Program-made: the position numbers and the translations under genes
Shown: positions 35,629-45,598 of the stretch, in pieces
Position numbering within the stretch: position 1 is the stretch's first letter
Layout: each line of letters starts with the position of its first letter
The notes under the pieces: model-generated
The model's database searches: none
What the model saw: only the letters and a program-made list of their open reading frames with translations
Told to the model about the DNA's origin: nothing
Assembly (NCBI GenBank): GCA_018261895.1
Contig: JAGTRT010000022.1
Span: 1 to 64,000 of the forward strand
From: Pseudomonadota bacterium
GTDB taxonomy: Bacteria; Pseudomonadota; Gammaproteobacteria; Burkholderiales; Rhodocyclaceae
Length of the DNA: 64,000 nt
Reading direction: 5' to 3'

Positions 35629-36425
35629 TCAAAATTACCCTTAAGGAATTCCTGATACTCCTGCGAGGTAGGATAGCGCCCCCGCAATTGCGACGCATAA
35701 CCACCTTCTCCTGAGCGATTGCCCGCTCTGCGTTCAAGGCGCAACCCCAGCCAGAGCGCGTCAGCAGTTGGCGGCTCCATCATCCGGAGTGCATCAGCCA
35801 AATAAATACGGGACTCTTCGTAAATACCACGCTGATAAAAAACCTTGGCCAGTTGCAGACGTGCCGAAACGGCGCCATCGCGAGAAAGCTGCAACGCCTT
35901 CAATAAATAGTTTTGGGCGCCATCCAAGTCACCAGCCTTGAATGCACAAGTTCCTGCATTGGTATAAGCGCGATCAGGCGTCTCATAGAGCGGACTCTTC
36001 AATGCATTCAGAAAATAGGCGATCGACTGCCGTTCCTTGCCCGTTTCACAAAGATACCAACCATAGTTGTTATTGACCTCAGGGTCATTCGGGGCCAGAT
36101 TCAGCGCCCGCCGAAAATCGTCTTCGGCCTTGCCATATTCCTTTAGGGAAGTATGTACCAACCCTCGGACACTGTAGGCTTGCACATAGCTGGAATCGGC
36201 ATCTAGCGCTATGCGCAGTTCGTCCAGAGCAACGGCGGGATTGCCCGCCTGAAAGTACATCGATCCCAACTCTGTATGAATCTTGGCTCGATTGCGAGGA
36301 TCGGTAGATTTCTGAGACTGCCCAGTCGCCGAGGGGTTGAAGTCGTATTGCGCCTGCACTGGCATGACACACAGGACTCCCAGGAAAATCAATGCCAAAC
36401 GATTTTTCAGCATAAGGAATTTCAC
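35625..36425 (-). CDS. pilW: Type IV pilus biogenesis/stability protein PilW (PilF)
   Basis: The 266-residue exported tetratricopeptide protein acts as the pilotin for the PilQ secretin. A signal peptide ([21 protein letters not shown]) is followed by six or so TPR units, e.g. [22 protein letters not shown] and [22 protein letters not shown]. The usual lipobox cysteine is not obvious: the cleavage region reads [10 protein letters not shown], which is odd for a pilotin. GTG at 36425 is chosen: GGAGG lies seven bases upstream and the codon overlaps the rlmN stop as GTGA. Other pilus genes are outside the window. Confidence 0.88.
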   Translation of the reverse strand: MKFLMLKNRLALIFLGVLCVMPVQAQYDFNPSATGQSQKSTDPRNRAKIHTELGSMYFQAGNPAVALDELRIALDADSSYVQAYSVRGLVHTSLKEYGKAEDDFRRALNLAPNDPEVNNNYGWYLCETGKERQSIAYFLNALKSPLYETPDRAYTNAGTCAFKAGDLDGAQNYLLKALQLSRDGAVSARLQLAKVFYQRGIYEESRIYLADALRMMEPPTADALWLGLRLERRAGNRSGEGGYASQLRGRYPTSQEYQEFLKGNFE

Positions 36426-37516
36426 GATCTCGCCTCCATTAACGGAATCACTCGTCCAACAGTACGTTTTGTCTTGTCGGCGATTTGTCCGGCCAACTGA
36501 CCGCAAGCTGCATCAATATCGTCTCCACGCGTCTTGCGTGTCGTTGTCACCACACCAGCCCCCATCAATATCTCAGCAAAGCTGCGCACCCTGTCGGCTG
36601 GAGAGCGCCTGAACGGTGAACCGGGAAACGGGTTGAAGGGAATCAGGTTCAACTTGCAGTGAACATTCTTGACCAGTGTCAGCAATTCGCGCGCATGGGC
36701 ATCGCTGTCATTGATGCCGTCAAGCATGATGTACTCGAAGGTGATGAAATCGCGCGGCGCCTTGTCAAGATAGCGACGGCACGCGGCCATTAGTTCCTTC
36801 AACGGATACTTCTGGTTTATGGGGACAATCTGGTCACGCAACTTGTCGTTGGGTGCATGCAATGACACCGCCAAGGCCACCGGACAGGCATCGCCCAGCC
36901 GATCAATGTTCGGCACCAACCCCGACGTTGAAACGGTAACGCGCCGGCGAGACAAGCCATATGCGTTGTCATCAAGCATCAGCTTCAAAGCGGTAACAGC
37001 ATTGTCAAAATTGGCCAGGGGCTCGCCCATTCCCATGAGAACCACGTTCGAGATGACGCGCTCGCTACCGTGAACTGCGCCCAGTGCATGATTGGCCTGC
37101 CAAAGCTGACCAATGATTTCTGCGACAGTCAGATTGCGATTGAACCCTTGTTTTCCGGTCGAGCAAAATGCGCAATCAAGGGCACAGCCGGCCTGCGTCG
37201 AAATGCACAGTGTCCCGCGATCGTCCTCGGGAATGAATACTGTTTCGACTGCATTTCCATTTCCGACATCAATCAGAAATTTGCGGGTACCGTCGCCGGA
37301 CAATTTGTCCGACACAACGGCAGGCGGCGCCACGACCGCCCTTGCCTTGAGCTTCTCGCGAAGGCTCTTGGCGATGTCGGTCATGGCATCGAAGTCCGCC
37401 ACGCCGGAGCGATGGATCCAGCGCAAGACCTGCTTGGCGCGGAAGGGTTTTTCACCCTGTTCGGCAAACCAGGCAGTCAGGCTTTCGCCATCAAGATCCA
37501 GCAGATTGACGGTCAT
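36422..37516 (-). CDS. rlmN: Dual 23S rRNA/tRNA adenine-C2 methyltransferase RlmN
   Basis: This 364-residue radical SAM enzyme methylates A2503 of 23S rRNA and A37 of certain tRNAs. It shows the cluster motif [14 protein letters not shown] (CxxxCxxC), [16 protein letters not shown], and a C-terminal CGQLAG whose cysteine is the methyl-carrying residue. An N-terminal RNA-binding domain precedes the barrel (about 1-90). It lies 10 bases after ndk and its stop overlaps the pilW start. Confidence 0.97.
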   Translation of the reverse strand: MTVNLLDLDGESLTAWFAEQGEKPFRAKQVLRWIHRSGVADFDAMTDIAKSLREKLKARAVVAPPAVVSDKLSGDGTRKFLIDVGNGNAVETVFIPEDDRGTLCISTQAGCALDCAFCSTGKQGFNRNLTVAEIIGQLWQANHALGAVHGSERVISNVVLMGMGEPLANFDNAVTALKLMLDDNAYGLSRRRVTVSTSGLVPNIDRLGDACPVALAVSLHAPNDKLRDQIVPINQKYPLKELMAACRRYLDKAPRDFITFEYIMLDGINDSDAHARELLTLVKNVHCKLNLIPFNPFPGSPFRRSPADRVRSFAEILMGAGVVTTTRKTRGDDIDAACGQLAGQIADKTKRTVGRVIPLMEARS

Positions 37517-37526
37517 TCAGTGTTGC

Positions 37527-37955
37527 TTATCGGCCGCTGTAGACGTTCATGCCGGGGAAGAAGAAGGCGATTTCCACGGCAGCGGTCTCTGGGGCATCGG
37601 AGCCGTGAACAGCATTGGCGTCGATGGATTCGGCGAAGTCAGCGCGAATGGTGCCAGCGTCAGCCTTCTTCGGATCGGTTGCGCCCATCAGCTCGCGATT
37701 CTTGGCAATGGCATTTTCGCCTTCGAGCACTTGAATCATGACTGGGCCAGAGATCATGAATGCCACCAGATCCTTGAAGAAGGGGCGCTCTTTGTGCACA
37801 GCGTAGAACTGACCAGCTTCCTGCGGAGACAGCCAAGCCATCTTGGAAGCAACAATCTTCAGACCATTGGTTTCAAAACGGGAGTAAATCTTGCCGATAA
37901 CGTTCTTCGCAACTGCATCGGGTTTGATGATGGAAAGGGTGCGTTCGATAGCCAT
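37527..37955 (-). CDS. ndk: Nucleoside diphosphate kinase
   Basis: The 142-residue enzyme passes the terminal phosphate from ATP to other nucleoside diphosphates. It has the start [12 protein letters not shown], the substrate loop, and the active-site signature [13 protein letters not shown] with the phospho-histidine. It is the first gene of the long minus-strand run, so an operon promoter is expected in the 70 bases before it. I could not single out clear boxes there. Confidence 0.98.
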   Translation of the reverse strand: MAIERTLSIIKPDAVAKNVIGKIYSRFETNGLKIVASKMAWLSPQEAGQFYAVHKERPFFKDLVAFMISGPVMIQVLEGENAIAKNRELMGATDPKKADAGTIRADFAESIDANAVHGSDAPETAAVEIAFFFPGMNVYSGR

Positions 37956-38027
37956 GTAATTGCTCCGGGAAAGCTAGTTAGTTGAAAAACGGGCGATTTT
38001 AGCAGATTCAGAACGTAAGCGCCTGCA

Positions 38028-38714
38028 TCACTGCTGCTGCCGCTTCTCAGCATCAACATGGTTCAACGGCTCACGCAGCACAGCGAAATCTCTTGGCGCA
38101 ACGTACTGCATCAACTCCTTGCCATCGGCATCGACCACTACATCAAGCCCCTTGTCCGGATAGAGCAAATGCACGCGCTTTTCCGAAACGACAAGCCGCT
38201 CGCCGGGCTTCCCAAAACGCTGAGTGACCGTCTCTTCATCCAGGTTGACGGTGGGTATGACACTAATCGCCTTAACGGCCATCTTTTCGATCGCCAGCAG
38301 GTCATCGGGGTGCAAGGTAATCTTCCGCGTCACGCTTTCCATGTGCTTGGCTTTCAGTGCGCGTTCCCGCATTTCCAGAATTGCCTCATTTTTCGCGTCG
38401 ACCGTAACAATCACCTTGGCCAGCACAAAACCTAACGCCACTTGCGAGTAATAGCCTTCAAGGGTGCCAATTTCGTTGGGTTCCGCAATAATCGCCAGAT
38501 CGATCTCGGCACCCAGCTTTTTGCGTACGTCACCGACAGTGCTGACTCCTGGCTGCAAACCAAAAACCGCACTCCCGCCCTTTCCGTCTAGTTCGATTTG
38601 CCAGGGTAAATTGGCATTGGGGTCCACGCCTGCTTGCTTGCCGGTACCCGGTAACAAGAAGGGAATGACCAGGGCAGCAACGATCAAGGCGATTATCGAC
38701 AAGGCGAATTTCAT
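38028..38714 (-). CDS. Exported conserved protein of unknown function
   Basis: The 228-residue protein has an N-terminal hydrophobic segment (FALSIIALIVAALVIPFLL) that is a signal anchor or signal peptide. A soluble domain follows, with GLQPGVSTVGDVRKKLGAE and later VTQRFGKPGERLVVSEKRVHLLYPDKGLDVVVD. The two parts look like paired beta-rich repeats of the SmpA/BamE-like type, where a GxS/T-x(n)-V-x-x-x-x-G phrase sets the distance to a strand; this is a weak resemblance. I know of no function. It sits between ndk and the TRAP operon with gaps on both sides and is probably transcribed alone. Confidence 0.7.
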   Translation of the reverse strand: MKFALSIIALIVAALVIPFLLPGTGKQAGVDPNANLPWQIELDGKGGSAVFGLQPGVSTVGDVRKKLGAEIDLAIIAEPNEIGTLEGYYSQVALGFVLAKVIVTVDAKNEAILEMRERALKAKHMESVTRKITLHPDDLLAIEKMAVKAISVIPTVNLDEETVTQRFGKPGERLVVSEKRVHLLYPDKGLDVVVDADGKELMQYVAPRDFAVLREPLNHVDAEKRQQQ

Positions 38715-38769
38715 GGTTTCCTAACAGACGCTCCGGGGAGCGGATTGTGCCATACGAGTTCGGAAAATG

Positions 38770-38797
38770 AACAAGCCCCGGACTCAGCCGGGGCTTG
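38770..38797 (-). terminator. Terminator of the dctPQM operon
   Basis: CAAGCCCCGG (38772-38781) and CCGGGGCTTG (38788-38797) form a 10-base-pair stem with a six-base loop. On the minus strand it is followed by TTCATTTTCC. It lies 28 bases after the dctM stop. Confidence 0.78.
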
Positions 38798-38824
38798 CAA
38801 ACAACACTGAACCTGCAGGCAGAC

Positions 38825-40108
38825 TTAGATCATGCCGAGTTGCTGTGGCAGCCAAAGGGACAATGCAGGCCAGTACGTCACCACGAGCAGGAAGCCCAGC
38901 ATGGAGAGCAACCATGGCCAGACTGCGATAGTGAGTTCTGTAATCCCCATTTTGGTAATCCCCGACGCGACATAGAGATTCAGTCCGACCGGCGGGTGGC
39001 ACATACCAACCTCCATATTTACCACCATCAGGATGCCAAAATGCACGGGGTGGATGCCGAGCGCAACTGCAACCGGGAATAGGATGGGAGCGAAGATCAG
39101 GACAATTGATGACGGCTCCATGAAGTTACCAGCCAGAAGCAGGATCACATTGACCGCCAGCAGGAAGGTGATCACCCCCAAACCATTGCCCAACATCCAG
39201 TCCGCCAGTGCCTGCGGAATATTTTCGTTGGTCATGATGAACGAGAACAACACGGCATTGGTGATGATGTAGAGCAACATTGCCGACATGTTCGCCGAGT
39301 TGAGCAACACCTTTGGCACGTCCTTCAACCCGAGATCCTTGTAGATGAACACGGCGCAAATAAAGGCATAGACTGCAGACATGGCCGCAGCCTCTGTCGG
39401 CGTGAAAATACCTGAATAGATTCCACCCATGACAACAACGATGAGCAACAGCCCCCAAACCGAAGCGCGGAAGGCTCTCCAGCGCTCTCCCCAAGTGGCC
39501 TTCGGTTGGCGTGGGTAGTTGAATTTCTTGGCGCGATACCAGGTAACACCACCCAACACACCTGCCAACGCCAAGCCCGGAATTACGCCGGCCATAAATA
39601 GCGCGCCGACCGATGTATTGGTCGCCACCGAGTACATCACCATGACGATGGACGGCGGAATGAGGATGCCAAGGGCCCCGGAAGTCGCAATGACGCCGGC
39701 GCCGAACTTGTTCGGGAACCCTGCCTTGACCATAGCCGGCAGGAGAATGGAACCGATAGCCACGACCGTCGCGGGACTGGAACCAGAGACTGCCGCGAAC
39801 AGCGCACAGGCCAACACGCCGGCCAAGCCAAGACCACCATACCAATGGCCGACCATGGATGTCGCGAAATTGATCATCCGTTTCGCCACCCCGCCGTGTG
39901 TCAGAAAGTTACCGGCCAGGATGAAAAACGGAATGGCCATGATTTCGAACTTCTCGATGCCGGTGAAGAGCTTAAGCGCCACCGATTCGAGCGGCACTTC
40001 TGTCATCGTAAAGAGGAAGGTCAGCACAGTCAGACCGAGCGAAATGGAGATCGGCATGCCGGACAGCATGAGCACGGCGAGCAGACCGAAAATTACCAGA
40101 GCGTTCAT
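38825..40108 (-). CDS. dctM: TRAP transporter large permease DctM
   Basis: The 427-residue inner membrane protein has about 11-12 helices and is the ion-coupled channel of a tripartite ATP-independent periplasmic transporter. Family features include VALKLFTGIEKFEIMAIPFFILAGNFLTHGG, SGSSPATVVAIGSILLPAM and GVIATSGALGILIPPSIVMVMYSV. It overlaps dctQ by four bases (ATGA). The adjacent DctP and DctS/DctR-type genes make C4-dicarboxylates the likely substrate. Confidence 0.95.
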   Translation of the reverse strand: MNALVIFGLLAVLMLSGMPISISLGLTVLTFLFTMTEVPLESVALKLFTGIEKFEIMAIPFFILAGNFLTHGGVAKRMINFATSMVGHWYGGLGLAGVLACALFAAVSGSSPATVVAIGSILLPAMVKAGFPNKFGAGVIATSGALGILIPPSIVMVMYSVATNTSVGALFMAGVIPGLALAGVLGGVTWYRAKKFNYPRQPKATWGERWRAFRASVWGLLLIVVVMGGIYSGIFTPTEAAAMSAVYAFICAVFIYKDLGLKDVPKVLLNSANMSAMLLYIITNAVLFSFIMTNENIPQALADWMLGNGLGVITFLLAVNVILLLAGNFMEPSSIVLIFAPILFPVAVALGIHPVHFGILMVVNMEVGMCHPPVGLNLYVASGITKMGITELTIAVWPWLLSMLGFLLVVTYWPALSLWLPQQLGMI

Positions 40109-40884
40109 TGCTGCTCCCCCTTCTCGTTTTTGTTGCGGCGCTCACCCTGGCGGCGCTCTTGATCCTGACCGCTCATCTCCACCTGCCGGCGATCTTCACC
40201 TGAACGGCGCTCACCAACCATTGGGTGCTTCAAGTCGTGCATGTGCAGGTTATCGTCCATTCCATAAAGATTGACATCGACAGGCGGCTTTTCATCTTCC
40301 AGACCATCGACGTGCCCATGATCATGATGTGGTAGCTCACCCGTACGAATGAACGAAATACAAACCTGCAAGAAGCGGAAACACATCAGCGAAGAGCCAA
40401 GCGGAATAGCGCTATAGACGATCCAGGTAGGCCATTCAAGGTCCGGTGTCGTCGGCCCCTCATAGTTGTCCCCGGTATCGATCCCGAGGAACTGGAATAT
40501 GGCGTAATGGGCACCGTTTTCCCAGACAAAATGCCCACCAAGTGTCGCCACGATGCCGGTAAACAAGGCGCCGGCCAACAAGCCGAAAACAATGGCCTTG
40601 CCCCGGGCTCCATCATCGAGTCGGTTGATCAGCACATCGACGCCAACGTGGATGCCGGTACGCACGCCATAGGCGGCGCCAAATTTCGCCATCCAGACAA
40701 ACATGATGATGCAGAGCTCCTGAGCCCAGCCGAAATTGAGTGTCAGCAGCCAGTCCTGCAGACCGGGAATATCCATCCCTGCCAGATAGCGGTGCATGAC
40801 GGAAAGAAAAATTATGAGTGTGGCAGCCCCCATCAGGAAGGTGACCAGCAACTCTTCAAGGTGATTCAACGCCTTGTTGATCAT
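40105..40884 (-). CDS. dctQ: TRAP transporter small permease DctQ with a long charged tail
   Basis: The 259-residue protein has the normal four-helix DctQ core (about residues 1-190; LEELLVTFLMGAATLIIFLSVMHRY, WAQELCIIMFVWMAKFGAAYGVR). A roughly 70-residue soluble tail follows. The tail is rich in His, Asp, Arg and Glu, includes HHDHGHVDG, and ends in ERR-type repeats (GERRSGEDRR and QERRQGERR). Typical DctQ proteins are 160-230 residues, so the tail is unusual. The ATG at 40884 has GGGGGA upstream; the frame extends 16 codons further without support. Confidence 0.92.
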   Translation of the reverse strand: MINKALNHLEELLVTFLMGAATLIIFLSVMHRYLAGMDIPGLQDWLLTLNFGWAQELCIIMFVWMAKFGAAYGVRTGIHVGVDVLINRLDDGARGKAIVFGLLAGALFTGIVATLGGHFVWENGAHYAIFQFLGIDTGDNYEGPTTPDLEWPTWIVYSAIPLGSSLMCFRFLQVCISFIRTGELPHHDHGHVDGLEDEKPPVDVNLYGMDDNLHMHDLKHPMVGERRSGEDRRQVEMSGQDQERRQGERRNKNEKGEQQ

Positions 40885-40945
40885 GACGAGTTCCCCCGTT
40901 GTGACGAGGGGGCCGTGGCCCCCTGCGTTCAAGTTGCAGCTACGG

Positions 40946-41950
40946 TCAGAGGCTATCCGGCTTGAAGCCGATATCCTTGTAAACCGCCTGGATCACTTCC
41001 TTGCCAACGCGGCCTTCCATCTTCTGATGGACCGGCACCAGCGCCTTCTTGAATGCCAGACGTTCTTCCTTGGTCGGTGTATAGACAGTTGTCTTTCCGC
41101 TCTTCTTAACCGCATCCAGTGCGCTATCGTTTTCGACCTTGGCGATCTGGTTTGCGTAACGCGTTGCCTGCTCCATGGCATCCTCAAGTTGCCCGCGCAC
41201 ATCGGCCGGCAGACCATCCCAGAATTTCTTGTTAACAATGACCGCGTAACCGAGGTAACCGTGCTCAGTCAGCGTCAAATGTTTCTGCACTTCATGCATC
41301 TTCTGGGTATAGAGGTTCGAAATCGGATTCTCCGTACCATCTACAACGCCCGTCTGCAGCGCCTGATACACCTCAGAGAAAGCCATGACTTGAGGCAAGC
41401 CGCCCAGCGCGCGCACTTCTTCCTCGAGCACCTTGGAAGACTGGATACGCAACTTCTTACCCTTGAGGTCTGCAGGCGTCTTGATTGGAGTATTCAGCGA
41501 AAAGGACTTGAATCCGTTGTCCCAGTAGCCCAGACCACGAATTCCCTTGGGCTCCAGCTTGCTCAGCAACTGCTTGCCAACCGGACCATTGGTAACTTTG
41601 CGCAGATCTTCGTAGCCGCTGAAGATGAAAGGCAGATCGAACACTTCAAATTCCTTGACACCCAACGGGCCAAATTTGGCCAACGAAGGCGCAAGCATCT
41701 GGACAGCACCGAGTTGCAGCGCTTCCATTTCTTCCTTGTCCTTGTAAAGCGTCGAGTTCGCATAGACCTCAACCTTGACCTTGCCCTTGGTCAGTTCGCC
41801 GGCCTTCTTGGCAAACATTTCGGCCGCTTTGCCTTTCGGGGTATCGGCAGCCACGACATGACTGAACTTGATGACAATCGGCGCCTGGGCATAGGCGCTC
41901 AGCGACACGACACCTGCGAACAAAGCGATCAATAATTTGGATACTTTCAT
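40946..41950 (-). CDS. dctP: TRAP transporter substrate-binding protein DctP
   Basis: The 334-residue periplasmic receptor delivers substrate to DctQM. The signal peptide ends at SLSAYAQAP. The DctP family core follows: IVIKFSHVVAADTPKGKAAEMF, KLRIQSSKVLEEEVRALGG (with the conserved arginine that binds the carboxylate), FSEVYQALQTGVVDGTENP, and KHLTLTEHGYLGY. GGAGGAGA lies just upstream of the ATG at 41950. The promoter region holds an inverted repeat TTGTGG-N4-CCACAT that is also found between dctA and dctS. Confidence 0.95.
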   Translation of the reverse strand: MKVSKLLIALFAGVVSLSAYAQAPIVIKFSHVVAADTPKGKAAEMFAKKAGELTKGKVKVEVYANSTLYKDKEEMEALQLGAVQMLAPSLAKFGPLGVKEFEVFDLPFIFSGYEDLRKVTNGPVGKQLLSKLEPKGIRGLGYWDNGFKSFSLNTPIKTPADLKGKKLRIQSSKVLEEEVRALGGLPQVMAFSEVYQALQTGVVDGTENPISNLYTQKMHEVQKHLTLTEHGYLGYAVIVNKKFWDGLPADVRGQLEDAMEQATRYANQIAKVENDSALDAVKKSGKTTVYTPTKEERLAFKKALVPVHQKMEGRVGKEVIQAVYKDIGFKPDSL

Positions 41951-42035
41951 TGTTGTCTCCTCCAATAAATTGAGAAAGCGAAATTAATCAATTTCAGCTG
42001 GATGAAATTATTACGAAAGAGATAACTGCCGCGTA

Positions 42036-42051
42036 TTGTGGTTTTCCACAT
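42036..42051 (-). promoter_or_regulatory. Inverted repeat upstream of dctP, candidate DctR site
   Basis: TTGTGG-TTTT-CCACAT lies about 90 bases upstream of the dctP start and just below the dctA terminator. It shares the arms TGTGG/CCACA and the four-base spacer with the perfect repeat at 43557-43576. Assignment to the DctR-like regulator is inference from position. Confidence 0.55.
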
Positions 42052-42062
42052 AGCGCTCGCCC

Positions 42063-42093
42063 ATAAAAAAACCGCCGGAACAGCCGGCGGTTT
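42063..42093 (-). terminator. Terminator of dctA
   Basis: AAACCGCCGG (42069-42078) and CCGGCGGTTT (42084-42093) form the stem. On the minus strand it is followed by a run of seven T residues. It separates dctA from the dctPQM promoter. Confidence 0.9.
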
Positions 42094-42111
42094 GAGGGCG
42101 ATAAAAACCGA

Positions 42112-43461
42112 TCAGTGGTGCTCGACAATCGGGCGAGGAACGTGGGGGATAACCACCTCCGGCGCATCGTCCAAAACCAGCTCAGGGTTGTCCGCTTCAT
42201 CATCGGTTTCGTTGTTGAGAACAGCGTTCATTCGCTCGACATCCAATGCCTTACACCACTTGGCGACCACCAATGTTGCGACGCTGTTGCCGATAAAGTT
42301 TGTCAATGCGCGAGCCTCGGACATGAAACGATCGATACCAAGAATCAGTGCCAATCCGGCAACCGGGACCGTGCCCACAGCCGACAGCGTCGCCGCCAAC
42401 ACGATGAATCCACTTCCAGTAACGCCCGCCGCCCCTTTGGAGGTAAGGAGCAGGATTAGCAACAGCGTAATTTGTTGCCCAAGATCCATCGGCGTATTGG
42501 TAGCCTGAGCAATGAACACGGCCGCCATCGTGAGATAAATCGATGTTCCGTCAAGGTTGAAGGAATAGCCCGTCGGCACGACCAGACCGACGACCGATTT
42601 CTGGGCGCCGGCATTTTCCATCTTGGCCATCAGGCGAGGCAACGCAGACTCCGATGATGACGTGCCAAGTACCAGGAACAACTCTTCCTTGATGTATTTG
42701 ATCAGCTTGATGATCGAGAATCCATGAGCGGCGGCGATACTGCCCAGCACGCCCAGAATGAAAATCACGCAAGTCAGGTAGAAGGCGCCCATCAGGCTGG
42801 CCAGTTGCGCCAGACTACCGACACCGTGCTTGCCAATGGTATAGGCCATTGCACCAAAAGCACCGATCGGAGCGACCTTCATGATGACGCCAACGATACC
42901 GAACAGCACGTGAGACAGCTTTTCAATCAACTCGAATACAGGCTTGCCGCGCTCACCAAAGGCGTGCATGGCATAGCCGAAAAGGATCGAGAAGAACAGC
43001 ACCTGCAGCATGTCCCCCTTGGCAAACGCATCGACAACGCTGGTCGGGATGATGTTCAGCAAAAAATCCACGGTCGACTGCATCTTGCCCGGCTCGGCAT
43101 ATTTCGCGATGCCTTTTGTATCGAGCGTCGAAACATCGACGTTCATGCCAACACCCGGCGCCCACAAATTGACAACAATCAAGCCGATGATCAGTGCAAT
43201 CGTGCTGACAATTTCGAAATACAAAACGGCAAGCCCGCCTGTCTTGCCAACCTTCTTCATGTCCTCCATGCCGGCAATGCCAACGACAATGGTGCAGAAG
43301 ATGATCGGGGCAATGATCATTTTGATCAACTTGATAAACCCGTCACCCAGCGGCTTCATCGCCGCACCGGTTTCGGGATAGAAATGTCCGAGCAACACGC
43401 CGATGACGATCGCGACAATTACCTGGAAATAGAGACTCTTGAATATTGCTTTTTTGGCCAC
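42112..43461 (-). CDS. dctA: C4-dicarboxylate:cation symporter DctA
   Basis: This 449-residue secondary transporter of the DAACS/SLC1 family takes up succinate, fumarate and malate aerobically. Family motifs are [18 protein letters not shown] (serine-rich hairpin), [25 protein letters not shown], and [24 protein letters not shown] at 43461 is chosen because AAGGAGGG lies eight bases upstream and the protein then begins at [15 protein letters not shown] like its relatives. The frame is open 48 codons further, across the regulatory region. It is divergent from the dctS-like kinase. Confidence 0.96.
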   Translation of the reverse strand: MAKKAIFKSLYFQVIVAIVIGVLLGHFYPETGAAMKPLGDGFIKLIKMIIAPIIFCTIVVGIAGMEDMKKVGKTGGLAVLYFEIVSTIALIIGLIVVNLWAPGVGMNVDVSTLDTKGIAKYAEPGKMQSTVDFLLNIIPTSVVDAFAKGDMLQVLFFSILFGYAMHAFGERGKPVFELIEKLSHVLFGIVGVIMKVAPIGAFGAMAYTIGKHGVGSLAQLASLMGAFYLTCVIFILGVLGSIAAAHGFSIIKLIKYIKEELFLVLGTSSSESALPRLMAKMENAGAQKSVVGLVVPTGYSFNLDGTSIYLTMAAVFIAQATNTPMDLGQQITLLLILLLTSKGAAGVTGSGFIVLAATLSAVGTVPVAGLALILGIDRFMSEARALTNFIGNSVATLVVAKWCKALDVERMNAVLNNETDDEADNPELVLDDAPEVVIPHVPRPIVEHH

Positions 43462-43543
43462 GGGGCTTGCCCTCCTTTGGTAGCGCCATCCGGAAAGTCC
43501 GGAAAGTGGGCGGCAGTATCCCCAACGCAATGCCTTCAAACCA

Positions 43544-43576
43544 TTGTGGATTTCCGAATTGTGGATAGCCACAATT
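43544..43576. promoter_or_regulatory. Inverted repeat pair between dctA and dctS, candidate DctR sites
   Basis: A perfect dyad AATTGTGGATAGCCACAATT (43557-43576; eight-base arms, four-base spacer) is preceded by a half-conserved copy TTGTGG-ATTT-CCGAAT (43544-43559). The centres are 15 bases apart. The same arms occur upstream of dctP. The pair sits about 90-115 bases before dctA and 40-70 before the kinase gene, a suitable place for an activator of a transporter promoter. Confidence 0.65.
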
Positions 43577-43612
43577 ACGTATCGTGAAATGACGTGATGT
43601 ACCATTTTGACA

Positions 43613-45598
43613 ATGAGCCAAACTCTTCAGATACCAAGTGGAAACTCCCGTCGACTCCGATGGCTGCTTGCTTTACCCAAAATGGGCATTGTCCTGCTGC
43701 TTATTGCCGTACTCGCACTGATTTGGCTACTCCACCGCAATGAGGCTGAAGAAGAGCGTTCCGCACTGATAAAGGATGTGCTGTGGCTTGAACAGAATCT
43801 TCGTTTTCATCTGGGCAGCAACGAAGAACAATTGCAGCAGTTGGCGCTGGACATGGCCAATGCGCCTGATCGCCAAAAGCTTTTCAGAATACGCGCCGAA
43901 CACATGCTGAAAAATTCGTCGGATATTGCCCAAATCCTCTGGCTGGACAACAACCGACATGTTCTGGATGCGCTGCCAACGACCAAACACCCGGATAGCG
44001 ACATTGAATCTTTTGGTCCGCCAGTCACAGCAAAAGCTTTCGAACTGGCCCATCGCCTAGGTAAACAGCAATACAGCGAACCATTTTTTCTTGAGGATAA
44101 TCGCGCCTATATCGAGCTGCTTGTTCCGCTATTCAATGAGCGCCGTATTGTCGGGATGCTCGCGCTTCTTTACCCACTGGAAACCCTTCTTGCCAATCAG
44201 GTACCATGGTGGTTCACCGAAAAATACAAGGTCGAAATAGTCGACGACAATGATCGTCAGTTTGCGACGAAGACCCACATATCGGGCAACCGAAGCCAAA
44301 GCTACGAAATACCCTTCGACCCGCCGGGATGGGGTTTGTTGCTACGCGTCACAAGTTACAACGCGCCAGACAACACCCTTCAGCGCCTGCTGGTTGCGGC
44401 AATCATATTGCTCGCCGCAGGCGTTTTCTGGAGCCTGTGGCTGGTTCGTGACCTGATGAAGAAGCGTTCTCTGGCAGAGGATGCACTCAGGGAAGAACAC
44501 GCCTTCCGGGCTGCCATGGAGGATTCCTTAACCGTCGGCATGCGCGCCAGGGATTTAAAAGGACGAGTCATTTATGTCAATCCGGCATTCTGCAGAATGA
44601 CTGGTTTCAGTGCCGCCGAACTCGTCAATCGAGCCCCACCGATGCCTTATTGGGCCCCCGAGCAACTGGAAGAAACATTTGCCATGCACCAAACCGTTCT
44701 GGCCGGAGAAGCCCCGCCTGACGGTTTTGAAATCACCTTCATGCGCAAAAATGGAGAACGTTTCCACGCGCTGATCTACGAAGCAAAACTGATTGACGGG
44801 AGCGGTCGGCACACCGGCTGGATGGCGTCCGTCCTTGACATCACGGAACGCAAGCATGCCGAGGAGCTGGCCCGCCAGCAACAGGACAAACTGCAATTCA
44901 CATCGCGACTGGTCACCATGGGCGAAATGGCATCGACACTTGCCCATGAACTCAACCAACCCCTGGCTGCAATCGCCAGCTATAACACGGGATGCCAAAA
45001 CCTGCTATCCAGCGGAAAGGCTAACCCCCAGGACATTCTTCCTGCCTTGGAAAAAATCGGCGTACAAGCCCAGCGCGCGGGGAAAATCATCCGCCGAGTA
45101 CATGACTTCGTTCGCAAAAGCGAACCCAAGCGCGCCCCTTGCCTGATCGGGGAGGTCATTGAGGACTGCCTGGGCTTTGTGGAAGCGGAAGCGCGCAAAC
45201 GCCACGTCCGGATTGACTGCGAAATCCCCAATCTGGCGCCCATACCCGCTGATCGCCTGATGCTTGAACAGGTTCTGCTCAACCTGATCCGCAACGGAAT
45301 GGAAGCCATGGCGGGAAACGAAGAGGCAGATCGCGTTCTGAACATCTCGACGGTAACGATCGACTCGGAAATACAGATCCAGGTAAGCGACTGTGGCAGC
45401 GGCATCTCGCCAGAAATTCGGGACAAGTTATTTACGGCATTCTTCACAACCAAGCCAGAAGGGATGGGGATCGGACTTTCCATCTGCCGGTCCATTGTTG
45501 AATTCCATCGAGGCAGACTTTGGGCTGAAGACAATATCCACTCCCCAACCGGAAGCGGTACGATATTCATATTCACCCTGCCAATGGAAAGCGAATGA
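43613..45598 (+). CDS. dctS: C4-dicarboxylate sensor histidine kinase (DctS/DctB-like)
   Basis: This 661-residue membrane kinase has one helix near the N-terminus ([17 protein letters not shown]) and a periplasmic sensor of about 220 residues. A second helix ([20 protein letters not shown]), a PAS domain (about 300-415), HisKA with the phospho-histidine in [16 protein letters not shown], and HATPase_c ([30 protein letters not shown]) follow. Overall it resembles DctS/DctB. The ATG at 43613 is preferred to a TTG two codons upstream. It overlaps the regulator gene by four bases and faces dctA, so its signal is probably external C4-dicarboxylate. Confidence 0.9.
   Translation: MSQTLQIPSGNSRRLRWLLALPKMGIVLLLIAVLALIWLLHRNEAEEERSALIKDVLWLEQNLRFHLGSNEEQLQQLALDMANAPDRQKLFRIRAEHMLKNSSDIAQILWLDNNRHVLDALPTTKHPDSDIESFGPPVTAKAFELAHRLGKQQYSEPFFLEDNRAYIELLVPLFNERRIVGMLALLYPLETLLANQVPWWFTEKYKVEIVDDNDRQFATKTHISGNRSQSYEIPFDPPGWGLLLRVTSYNAPDNTLQRLLVAAIILLAAGVFWSLWLVRDLMKKRSLAEDALREEHAFRAAMEDSLTVGMRARDLKGRVIYVNPAFCRMTGFSAAELVNRAPPMPYWAPEQLEETFAMHQTVLAGEAPPDGFEITFMRKNGERFHALIYEAKLIDGSGRHTGWMASVLDITERKHAEELARQQQDKLQFTSRLVTMGEMASTLAHELNQPLAAIASYNTGCQNLLSSGKANPQDILPALEKIGVQAQRAGKIIRRVHDFVRKSEPKRAPCLIGEVIEDCLGFVEAEARKRHVRIDCEIPNLAPIPADRLMLEQVLLNLIRNGMEAMAGNEEADRVLNISTVTIDSEIQIQVSDCGSGISPEIRDKLFTAFFTTKPEGMGIGLSICRSIVEFHRGRLWAEDNIHSPTGSGTIFIFTLPMESE

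Noticed and set aside
43462-43605. N-terminal extension of DctA by 48 codons
   Set aside because: It crosses the inverted repeats of the regulatory region. The GTG at 43461 has a strong ribosome site and gives the usual DctA start.
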